This document shows, piece after piece, positions 15,028 through 20,776 of a DNA stretch of 20,788 nucleotides. The stretch's first letter is position 1, and each line of letters opens with the position of its first letter. The position numbers and the translations under genes are program-made. The stretch is from JANNMJ01 sp031397815 (GTDB taxonomy: Bacteria; Bacteroidota; Bacteroidia; Cytophagales; Hymenobacteraceae), in NCBI GenBank assembly GCA_031397815.1, contig JANNMJ010000086.1:1-20788 (forward strand). Reading direction: 5' to 3'. Below the pieces are notes generated by a model. It was not told the origin of the DNA. It was given only the letters and a program-made list of their open reading frames with translations, and did no database searches.

Positions 15028-15057
15028 CCGCGTAACCGCGCCTAGGCGCAACCGGTT
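15025..15057. repeat. Tandem octamer plus two adjacent perfect palindromes at a gene's 3' end
   Basis: TAACCGCG occurs twice head to tail (15025-15032 and 15033-15040), the first copy supplying the stop codon of the preceding gene. It is followed by the 12-bp palindrome GCGCCTAGGCGC (15038-15049) and the 8-bp palindrome AACCGGTT (15050-15057). It could serve as a site for a dimeric protein; no U-tract follows, so a classical terminator is unlikely. Confidence 0.55.
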
Positions 15058-15157
15058 GTGGGGTAAGCGCCCGCTCAACAACAGCTCGGTGCCGCTGATG
15101 CGCGGGTAGTTCGGCGCGGCTTTACTGGCTCGCCTTTGTCGGCTTTTGCTCTTTCTT

Positions 15158-15994
15158 ATGGATTCTGTTTTCCTCACCGACCTCGCCGCGGCGCATGGGG
15201 CGTCTGCTTCGCACGTACCGGCTGCTGCCGCCGTCGCGTGGCTCGATGAGCTGTTGGGCCTGTTGTTTCCGGAGCGAAACGTTGCCGCTGCCCTGCCCGA
15301 TGCGGGTGCCATCGGCGCCGCGCTGGCGCGAAACACGACCAAGCTCGGCGCGCTCCTCACTGCCTTTCAGGCGCAACTGCCGGTCGCGCCCGACCAGCTC
15401 GCGGCGGCCTTCGCGGCTACGCTGCCCGCCACCCGCGCCGCCCTGCTCGCAGACGCCGATTTCCTCGCCGGAACCGACCCCGCGGCTACCGGCGCCGCCG
15501 AAGTCATCGGCACGTACCCCGGTTTCTACGCCACCGCCGTTTACCGGCTGGCGCACACGCTCCACGGCCTCGGCGTGCCGCGCCTGCCGCGCCTGCTCAC
15601 CGAGCTGGCGCACGCCCGCACCGGCATCGACCTGCACCCCGGCGCCCGCATCGGCTCCCCGTTCGGTATCGACCACGGCACCGGCCTCGTCGTGGGCGCG
15701 ACGGCGGTCATCGGGCGCTTCGTAGTACTCTATCAAGGCGTGACGCTCGGCGCTATTCAGGTCGAAAAAGCCTTCGCCCACCAAAAACGCCACCCGACCA
15801 TCGAAGACCACGTCGTGATTTACGCCGGCGCCACTATCCTCGGCGGCAATACCGTGGTCGGCGCCCACAGCATCATCGGCGGCAACGTCTGGCTGACGCG
15901 GTCGGTCCCGGCGTTTTCGCGCGTCTATCACCGCGCGCAAGTGGAGGTAAGGAGTGTGGAAGGGCCGGTGGAGGGGTTGATGTTTGAGATTTAG
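15158..15994 (+). CDS. cysE: Serine O-acetyltransferase (EpsC/CysE type)
   Basis: 278 residues. It transfers acetyl from acetyl-CoA to L-serine, the committed step of cysteine synthesis, in the cytosol. The start is ATG 15158; a TTG 12 bases upstream is in frame but unnecessary. Residues about 1-140 are the helical N-terminal domain (FYATAVYRLAHTLHGLG). Residues about 150-265 are a left-handed beta-helix of hexapeptide repeats (GIDLHPGARIGSPFGIDHGTGLVVGATAVIG, then the QGVTLGA loop). D158 and H173 match the catalytic Asp143/His158 pair of E. coli CysE by spacing. The end is short, as in EpsC-like forms that do not all bind cysteine synthase in the E. coli manner. No other cysteine gene is adjacent. 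Confidence 0.93.
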   Translation: MDSVFLTDLAAAHGASASHVPAAAAVAWLDELLGLLFPERNVAAALPDAGAIGAALARNTTKLGALLTAFQAQLPVAPDQLAAAFAATLPATRAALLADADFLAGTDPAATGAAEVIGTYPGFYATAVYRLAHTLHGLGVPRLPRLLTELAHARTGIDLHPGARIGSPFGIDHGTGLVVGATAVIGRFVVLYQGVTLGAIQVEKAFAHQKRHPTIEDHVVIYAGATILGGNTVVGAHSIIGGNVWLTRSVPAFSRVYHRAQVEVRSVEGPVEGLMFEI

Positions 15995-16047
15995 GGTGTG
16001 AGGTGGTTTGTGACGCGTGATTCTAGACTGCGTTCCGCCGTACGTAT

Positions 16048-16193
16048 GCCCGGGGTAGTCGGCGCAAAGCGCCGCCAACCCCGGGCTATGGAAAAGAACC
16101 CCGTTGGGGTTCGCATTATGCATGGCATCGGGGAACCCCAACGGGGTTCTTTTCCACAGCCCGGGGTTGATTTTGAAAAAATCTACCCCGGGC
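16048..16193. repeat. Two head-to-head copies of the bipartite hairpin element (146-bp inverted repeat)
   Basis: The right copy (16132-16193) is nearly identical to the element at 5500-5561. The left copy (16048-16112) is its inverted form, around a centre containing ATGCAT. In the left copy the inner stem is CGGCGC-AAA-GCGCCG (16060-16074); in the right it is GATTTT-GAA-AAAATC (16169-16183). The outer arms GCCCGGGGT and ACCCCGGGC and the GAACCCC/GGGGTTC hairpins are conserved in both. Confidence 0.9.
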
Positions 16194-16266
16194 ACGCCAC
16201 GCGTCGGGCACGCCACGCGTCGGGCACGCGTGCTCTCCCCCAAACTCCCATCCCCCTAAAACATTT

Positions 16267-16280
16267 CGTGTACCTACACG
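16267..16280. promoter_or_regulatory. Dyad CGTGTA-CC-TACACG in the OYE promoter
   Basis: Perfect 6-bp arms with a 2-base centre, lying directly between the expected -33 region and the -7 box at 16291. That position is typical of a repressor operator. No regulator gene is adjacent. Confidence 0.45.
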
Positions 16281-16290
16281 TTTTACACCC

Positions 16291-16298
16291 TACGTTTG
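16291..16298 (+). promoter_or_regulatory. -7 box TACGTTTG for the OYE-type reductase gene
   Basis: An exact match to the Bacteroidota TAnnTTTG element, 49 bases before the ATG at 16348. A TTTCG at 16264-16268 stands in for the -33 box, 22 bases upstream. Confidence 0.5.
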
Positions 16299-16347
16299 TC
16301 CCTTCACCAGCCAACAAGTGCTTCGGCACGTTTTGATTTCTCCCCCG

Positions 16348-17481
16348 ATGACCCATAAAGCATTTGAGCCAGCCACGCTTGGCCCGCTGACCCTGACCAA
16401 CCACATCGTGATGGCGCCGATGACCCGCAGCCGGGCGCCGGGCAACGTGCCGAACGAGCTGATGGCCGAGTATTACCGGCAGCGCGCCACCGCCGGGCTG
16501 ATTATCACGGAAGGCACCTCGCCGTCGGCGGACGGGCTGGGGTATGCCCGGATTCCCGGCCTGTTCACGCAGGAGCACGTGGTGAACTGGCGCCGGATTA
16601 CGCAGACTGTGCATCATCACGGCGGACATATGTTCGTGCAGCTGATGCATACGGGCCGCATTTTCCACGGCCTGAACCTGCCGGAAGGTGCGGAAGGCGT
16701 GGCGCCGTCGGCAGTGGCGGCGGCTGGTGAGATGTGGACCGACCAAGAGCAGATGCAGGCGCACCCAACCCCCCGCGCCCTCACCACGGAAGAGCTGAGC
16801 CGCGTGCGCGACGAGTTCGTCCATAGCGCCAAGCTGGCGCTGGAAGCCGGTTTCGACGGTGTAGAGCTGCACGCCGCGAACGGCTACCTGCTGGAGCAAT
16901 TCCTCAACCCGACCTCGAACCAGCGCACCGACGACTACGGCGGCAGCGTGCAGAACCGCGCCCGTTTCGTGCTGGAAGTGACCCGCGCCGTGGCCGAGGC
17001 CATCGGGCCGGACCGCACCGGTATCCGGCTGTCGCCGTGGGGAATGGCGTCGGATATGCCGCATTACCCGGAAATCGATGAGACGTATGCGTACCTCGCC
17101 GAGGAGCTACAGAAGATCGGTATCGTGTACCTGCACCTTGTGGATCACGCGAGCATGGGCGCGCCAGCCGTGTCGCCTGCTACCGTGGAAACGGTGCGCG
17201 CTAAGTTCACGAACACGCTCATCCTGAGCGGCGGCTACAACACCGTGGCGGCTATCGATGAAGCGCTGACCAGCGGCCAGGCCGACTTGGTCGCCATCGG
17301 GCGCCCGTTCCTCGGCAACCCGGATTTGGTCGAGCGCCTCAAAAACGACCAGCCGCTTGCCGATTTCGACCCCGCGACGCTCTACGCGCCCGGTCCGAAC
17401 GGTTTCGCCGACGGCTACACCACCTACCCCACCGCCGACGGCAAGCCTGCCGGCTCGTTCTCGCCGGATTACGTGGCGTAA
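16348..17481 (+). CDS. Old Yellow Enzyme family flavin-dependent alkene reductase (NemA-like)
   Basis: 377 residues, the normal size for the OYE family. FMN-dependent, NAD(P)H-driven reduction of activated C=C bonds, quinones or nitro compounds. The TIM-barrel start is FEPATLGPLTLTNHIVMAPMTRSRA, with the Thr in the FMN site. Substrate-binding H175 and N178, with the proton donor Y180, are in ELHAANGYLLEQFLNPTSNQRTDDYGGS. FMN-phosphate binding is LILSGGY and AIGRPFLGNPDLVERL. The start is ATG 16348; an in-frame near-start upstream lacks family residues. The short-chain dehydrogenase lies 173 bp downstream on the same strand, and a redox or electrophile-detoxification role for both is plausible but not proved. 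Confidence 0.94.
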   Translation: MTHKAFEPATLGPLTLTNHIVMAPMTRSRAPGNVPNELMAEYYRQRATAGLIITEGTSPSADGLGYARIPGLFTQEHVVNWRRITQTVHHHGGHMFVQLMHTGRIFHGLNLPEGAEGVAPSAVAAAGEMWTDQEQMQAHPTPRALTTEELSRVRDEFVHSAKLALEAGFDGVELHAANGYLLEQFLNPTSNQRTDDYGGSVQNRARFVLEVTRAVAEAIGPDRTGIRLSPWGMASDMPHYPEIDETYAYLAEELQKIGIVYLHLVDHASMGAPAVSPATVETVRAKFTNTLILSGGYNTVAAIDEALTSGQADLVAIGRPFLGNPDLVERLKNDQPLADFDPATLYAPGPNGFADGYTTYPTADGKPAGSFSPDYVA

Positions 17482-17490
17482 TGCCCCTCT

Positions 17491-17556
17491 GTTCATTGCT
17501 GAATGAACACCCAACCCCGCCCCGGCCTGCGCAACCAACCGCGTGAGCCGGGGCGG
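17491..17556 (+). terminator. Two stem-loops after the OYE gene, possible terminator
   Basis: GTTCATT-GCTG-AATGAAC (17491-17508) starts 9 bases after the stop codon. It is followed by a stem of 10 bp, CCGCCCCGGC (17517-17526) pairing with GCCGGGGCGG (17547-17556), with a 20-base loop and then TTTG. There is no long T-run, so termination is only a possibility. The small dyad could alternatively be a binding site. Confidence 0.35.
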
Positions 17557-17654
17557 TTTGCGGTTCAGCTCTCCGCGTTTCGCCGCGGCCGGTCATTTTC
17601 TGTCGAATGCCGTAGGTGTCACGCTCCCCCTTCTTTAAACAGTCAATTCACTTC

Positions 17655-18377
17655 ATGTCGACCCCCAACACAATCCCCACTGCCCTCATTACGGGCGGCT
17701 CCAAAGGCATCGGTTACGGCATTGCCGAAGCCCTCATTAACCAAGGTATTCAGGTGGCTGTCACCAGCCGCACGCAGGAAGCGGCCGATGAAGCAGCGGC
17801 GCGATTGAACGCCATTCGTCCCGGTTTCGCGCTAGGGTTGGCCGCCGATGTGCGCGAGCTGGGCGCGCAGGAAGCCGCCGTAGCCGCCACGCTCAGCCGC
17901 TGGGGCCGCCTCGATTACGTGATTGCGAACGCCGGTATCGGTCATTTCGCCCCGATTCAGACCCTCACGCCCGAACAGTGGCAGGAGACCATCGACATCA
18001 ACCTCACGGGCGTTTTCTACACCATCAAGGCCACCTTAGAGGCACTCAAAGCCAGCCAAGGGTACTTCATCAGCATCGCGAGCCTCGCGGGCACCAACTT
18101 CTTCGAGAACGGCTCGGCGTACAACGCGAGCAAGTTCGGGCTGGTCGGTTTCAGCCAAGCGATTATGCTCGACCTGCGCCAAGAAGGCATCAAAGTGACC
18201 ACCATTATGCCCGGCTCCGTAGCGACCCACTTCGGCAACCACGTTCCGAATGACAAGGACGCGTGGAAGATTCAGCCCGAAGACATCGGTCAGCTCGTCG
18301 CGGACCTCATCAAGATGCCCGCCCGCACCCTGCCGAGCAAAATCGAGGTGCGCCCGACGCGCCCCGGCGGCAAGTAG
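17655..18377 (+). CDS. Short-chain dehydrogenase/reductase (classical SDR)
   Basis: 240 residues from ATG 17655, right before the first Rossmann strand (TALITGGSKGIGYGIAEAL, the cofactor TGxxxGxG motif). The NAG motif is in VIANAGIGHF. The catalytic triad is S143 (ISIASLAG), Y156 and K160 (AYNASKFGLVGFS). The Ser-Arg after the second strand (VTSRT) favours NADP(H). The substrate is unknown; close relatives include 3-oxoacyl-ACP reductase-like and glucose dehydrogenase-like enzymes. The stop codon TAG (18375-18377) lies within a GTAGGGGCGGGG dispersed repeat, so the present C-terminal end may be set by the repeat insertion. It follows the OYE gene on the same strand after 173 bp containing stem-loops, so co-transcription is uncertain. 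Confidence 0.94.
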   Translation: MSTPNTIPTALITGGSKGIGYGIAEALINQGIQVAVTSRTQEAADEAAARLNAIRPGFALGLAADVRELGAQEAAVAATLSRWGRLDYVIANAGIGHFAPIQTLTPEQWQETIDINLTGVFYTIKATLEALKASQGYFISIASLAGTNFFENGSAYNASKFGLVGFSQAIMLDLRQEGIKVTTIMPGSVATHFGNHVPNDKDAWKIQPEDIGQLVADLIKMPARTLPSKIEVRPTRPGGK

Positions 18378-18441
18378 GGGCGGGGCCTTGTGCCCGCCCG
18401 CGCTGCTGATTGACGTAGGGGCGGGCCTTGTGCCCGCCCGC
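18374..18441. repeat. Two direct copies of the GTAGGGGCGGGCC hairpin repeat
   Basis: Copy 1 (18374-18402, with one extra G) and copy 2 (18415-18441) are 41 bases apart. Copy 2 folds as GGGCGGGC-CTTGT-GCCCGCCC. A third copy begins at 20777 and is cut by the window edge. Translated, it yields GAGLVPAR and AGTRPAPT, peptides familiar from spurious ORFs in several bacterial phyla. Confidence 0.9.
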
Positions 18442-18457
18442 TCAGCGCGCACAATCC

Positions 18458-19138
18458 CTATCCCCCAATCCGCAGCACCAGATTCGGATCCGGGCAAATG
18501 GCGGCCCACTGGGCACGCTCACTCGGAAGGGCGACGCCGGGAAAATCGCCGGTGCGGCCCTGCAAATCGGTCATTAATTGAAAATGGAGGTGAGGCGGCC
18601 AATCGCCGTTTTCGGGCCACGGCCCGACGGTAGCGAAGATTTCGCCCGCCGCCAGTTGCTGGCCGGGTCGGAGCGTAAGGGCTTCGGCCCGGCTCAGATG
18701 CCCGTAGAGCGACCAAAACGCCCCCCCTTCAAGCTGATGCGCGAGAATGACGGTCGGGCCGTAATCGCCGAAACCAGCATTATCGGCCACACTGTAAACG
18801 GTGGCCGCGAGCGGCGTCGCTACCGGCTCCCCGGCCGCGCACCACACATCAATACCCAGATGCAGGCTGCGCGCCGGCCCGGCTTCCCCAAACAACCCCG
18901 GCGAGCGGCGGTAAATCACGCGCTCTTCCAGATAACCGCCCCAGCCCACGGTGGCATCGGCAGCGGCCAGCATCTGCTGCACGAGCTGGTCGAACGTGGC
19001 CGTATCGCGGAGATTTTCGGGGGTGAGGAGGGGGTTGGCGGCGGTGAAATCGAGGCGCGCAGCGTGCGTCAGGTCGAGGGTCGGGAGGACGGGGACCAGC
19101 GGCGCGGCGCGCAGGAGGTTGGGGAGGGAAAGGGGCAT
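18458..19138 (-). CDS. M23 (LytM-type) metallopeptidase domain protein without visible signal peptide
   Basis: 226 residues from ATG 19136-19138. M23 zinc endopeptidases cut peptide cross-links, usually in peptidoglycan. The domain spans residues about 85-200, with zinc ligands H93 and D97 (LHLGIDVW) and H185 of the HLH motif (WPPHLHFQL), plus H147 (LYGHL) and H183 as catalytic residues. All are present, so it should be active. The N-terminal 80 residues are helical and start without a hydrophobic signal sequence, unusual for a wall enzyme. The target may be a cytoplasmic peptide, export may be non-classical, or the start may be misjudged. It is divergent from the flavin/2Fe-2S reductase, across the 43-bp repeat array. 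Confidence 0.9.
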   Translation of the reverse strand: MPLSLPNLLRAAPLVPVLPTLDLTHAARLDFTAANPLLTPENLRDTATFDQLVQQMLAAADATVGWGGYLEERVIYRRSPGLFGEAGPARSLHLGIDVWCAAGEPVATPLAATVYSVADNAGFGDYGPTVILAHQLEGGAFWSLYGHLSRAEALTLRPGQQLAAGEIFATVGPWPENGDWPPHLHFQLMTDLQGRTGDFPGVALPSERAQWAAICPDPNLVLRIGG

Positions 19139-19145
19139 TTGACTA

Positions 19146-19152
19146 CAAAGTA
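19146..19152 (-). promoter_or_regulatory. Candidate -7 box and CTAC-AAA-GTAG dyad before the M23 gene
   Basis: On the minus strand TACTTTG ends 7 bases before the start codon and lies within the small dyad CTAC-AAA-GTAG (19143-19153). As with the 14458 gene, a promoter here would give a nearly leaderless mRNA. Confidence 0.3.
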
Positions 19153-19181
19153 GGCACTGCGGGAGGCATCAGGGGCCGCTC

Positions 19182-19549
19182 ATAGGGCACTCGTCGTGAC
19201 GAGTGGCAGGTGAGCGCACCGCTGATAAGGCACTCGTCGTGACGAGTGGCAGGTCAACGCACCGTCGATAAGGCACTCGTCACGACGAGTGGCAGGTCCG
19301 CTCCCCGTCGATAGGGCACTCGTCACGACGAGTGGCAGGTCAACGGTGCGTCGATAAGGCACTCGTCATGACGAGTGGCAGGTGCAGGCACCCCGCATAA
19401 GGCACTCGCCATGACGAGTGGCAGGTACAGGCACCCTTGATAAGGCACTCTTCAAGGCGAGTGGCAGGTGCGGGCACCCTGCATAAGGCACTCGTCAAGG
19501 CGAGTGGCAGGTACAGGTACCCTGCATAAGGCACTCTTCAAGACGACCG
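19182..19549. repeat. Tandem array of 43-bp palindromic units (8 full, 1 truncated)
   Basis: Units start at 19182, 19225, 19268, 19311, 19354, 19397, 19440, 19483 and 19526, exactly 43 bases apart. Each is about 30 bases conserved (ATAAGG, then CACTCGTC-nn-GACGAGTG, then GCAGGT) and 13 bases variable. The central dinucleotide runs GT, GT, AC, AC, AT, AT, AA, AA, AA along the array. The arms are perfect in units 1-5 and decay in units 6-9. Units 7-8 resemble units 5-6 in their variable parts, suggesting growth by two-unit duplication. The array fills the space between two divergent promoters. Confidence 0.93.
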
Positions 19550-19619
19550 AAAGTGGATGCCTATAACTGCCCCGCGCAGTAGGCCGTAACTTTCGGCCCC
19601 AATCGTCGGTTTGCCGACG
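19547..19619 (+). promoter_or_regulatory. Promoter region of the flavin/2Fe-2S reductase with two inverted repeats
   Basis: TAACTTTC (19587-19594) resembles the -7 box. CCGAAAGT (19547-19554) and ACTTTCGG (19589-19596) are perfect 8-bp inverted arms 34 bases apart, the right arm overlapping that box. Downstream, CGTCGG-TTTG-CCGACG (19604-19619) is a hairpin or operator 31 bases before the ATG. Confidence 0.4.
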
Positions 19620-19650
19620 CGAGACTGAATCCCCCGATCAACCCGACCGC

Positions 19651-20730
19651 ATGAGCGCTCTGACCCCTTTGAAATTGCGCGTTGCCGCAATCACCCGCGA
19701 AACGGCCGACGCCGTAACCGTCCACTTCGAAGACCCTACTGGTCGGCCGCTGCCCGCGTACCGCGCAGGGCAATACCTGACGCTGATTCTGCCCGTCCCG
19801 GACCCCGCGAACGGCGGTCGGCCGGTGCGCCGGGCGTATTCGCTCAGCTCGGCGCCGCACGAGAATGCGTGCGCCGTGACGGTGAAGCAGGTGACGGGCG
19901 GACTGGCGTCGCAGTACATCGTGAACCAGCTGCGCGCGGGGGATACGCTCGACGTGCTGCCGCCGCTCGGGGCGTTTACCACCGAGTTTACCGCCAACCA
20001 ACGCCGCCAATTCGTGCTCGTGGGCGGCGGGTCCGGGGTGACGCCGCTGCTCTCGATCTCAAAGACGGTGCTGCGCGAAGAGCCGCTGAGCCGCATCCTG
20101 CTCATCTACGGCAACCGCGACCGTGAGAGCACGATTTTCGCGTCGCAGCTCGCGCAATTGGAAGCCAATTCCGGTGGCCGAATGACGATTGACCACGTCC
20201 TCGAAGCGGGCGAATGCACGTATCCGGGGCGGTTTTCGGTCGAAATCTTCAAGCAGATTCTCACCCATCGCAGCCTTGACGTCAAGCAGGCGCTGTACTT
20301 CCTGTGCGGCCCGGAAGGGCTGATGAACGCCGCCCGCACCGCCCTCGATGAGCTGGGCGTCCCGGCGGCGCAAGTCCTGCGCGAGAGCTTCACCGCCCCA
20401 ACCGCGAGCACCGCGCCCGCGCCCGTCGAGTCCGCCGCCGCAAAAGCCGTCAATGGCCCCACCACGGTCAAGATTCACTTCGAAGGCAACGAATACGCCG
20501 TCGAAGTCAGCCCAAATCAAAGCATCCTCGACGCAGGCCTCGACGCCGGAATCGACCTGCCGTACTCCTGCCAAGCGGGCCTTTGCACCGCCTGCCGGGG
20601 CCGCTGCCTGACCGGCGCCATCAAGATGGACGAGCGCGAAGGGCTGTCGGATGCGGAAATCGCGAAGGGCTATGTGCTCCTCTGCGTCGGCCATCCCACG
20701 ACGGATGACGTATCGGTAGAGATTGGGTAG
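19651..20730 (+). CDS. Ferredoxin-NAD(P)H reductase fused to a C-terminal 2Fe-2S ferredoxin (PaaE-like)
   Basis: 359 residues. It moves electrons from NAD(P)H through FAD to a plant-type 2Fe-2S cluster and on to an oxygenase, desaturase or hydroxylase partner. The FAD domain (residues 1-115) has R61-A-Y-S64. The pyridine nucleotide domain (about 120-245) has GGGSGVTP (125-132) and the C-terminal LCGPEGLM. A Pro/Ala/Thr linker (about 248-270) leads to the ferredoxin, with ligands C307, C312, C315 and C345 (CQAGLCTAC...LLCVG). The domain order matches PaaE/PaaK and related reductases. No oxygenase or paa gene is in the window, so the partner is unknown; in Bacteroidota such reductases also serve acyl-lipid desaturases and similar enzymes. 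It is cytosolic, and divergent from the M23 gene. Confidence 0.93.
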   Translation: MSALTPLKLRVAAITRETADAVTVHFEDPTGRPLPAYRAGQYLTLILPVPDPANGGRPVRRAYSLSSAPHENACAVTVKQVTGGLASQYIVNQLRAGDTLDVLPPLGAFTTEFTANQRRQFVLVGGGSGVTPLLSISKTVLREEPLSRILLIYGNRDRESTIFASQLAQLEANSGGRMTIDHVLEAGECTYPGRFSVEIFKQILTHRSLDVKQALYFLCGPEGLMNAARTALDELGVPAAQVLRESFTAPTASTAPAPVESAAAKAVNGPTTVKIHFEGNEYAVEVSPNQSILDAGLDAGIDLPYSCQAGLCTACRGRCLTGAIKMDEREGLSDAEIAKGYVLLCVGHPTTDDVSVEIG

Positions 20731-20776
20731 GCGAAACGCTGGGGGTGGCGTGGCGTATCGGAACCTGCCTAATAAC

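Larger units (their letters stand above)
15995..16347. other. 353-bp gap: long inverted repeat followed by the OYE promoter region
   Basis: The left half is occupied by the 146-bp inverted repeat (16048-16193), then two direct copies of CACGCCACGCGTCGGG (16194-16209 and 16210-16225). The right half holds a palindrome and a good -7 box for the reductase gene. No coding frame is credible. Confidence 0.8.
19139..19650. other. 512-bp divergent intergenic region
   Basis: It contains, from left to right, the M23 promoter candidate, the 43-bp array (19182-19549), and the reductase promoter region with two inverted repeats (19547-19619). The frames open on the minus strand across the array cycle through three phases, because 43 is not a multiple of three, and are not genes. 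Confidence 0.8.

Noticed and set aside
15050..15120. Possible minus-strand remnant of an ATP sulfurylase (ISGTELLLSG, like the ISGT motif) next to cysE
   Set aside because: Only about ten residues match, no flanking sulfurylase sequence can be found, and the downstream frame is antisense to another gene. Chance is the simpler explanation.
15122..16243. 373-codon minus-strand frame over cysE and the hairpin repeat
   Set aside because: It is antisense to a well-supported acetyltransferase, and its N-terminal part is translated from the dispersed repeat (NPNGVLFHSPG).
19180..19534. Two minus-strand frames of about 60 codons across the 43-bp array
   Set aside because: They are products of the array itself (PLVVTSAL, CHSSRRVPY cycling through phases). 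No start signal or conservation is expected.
19182..19549. CRISPR array
   Set aside because: The repeats are regular, but the variable parts are only 13 bases and are similar to each other. No cas genes are nearby. A palindromic tandem array fits better.
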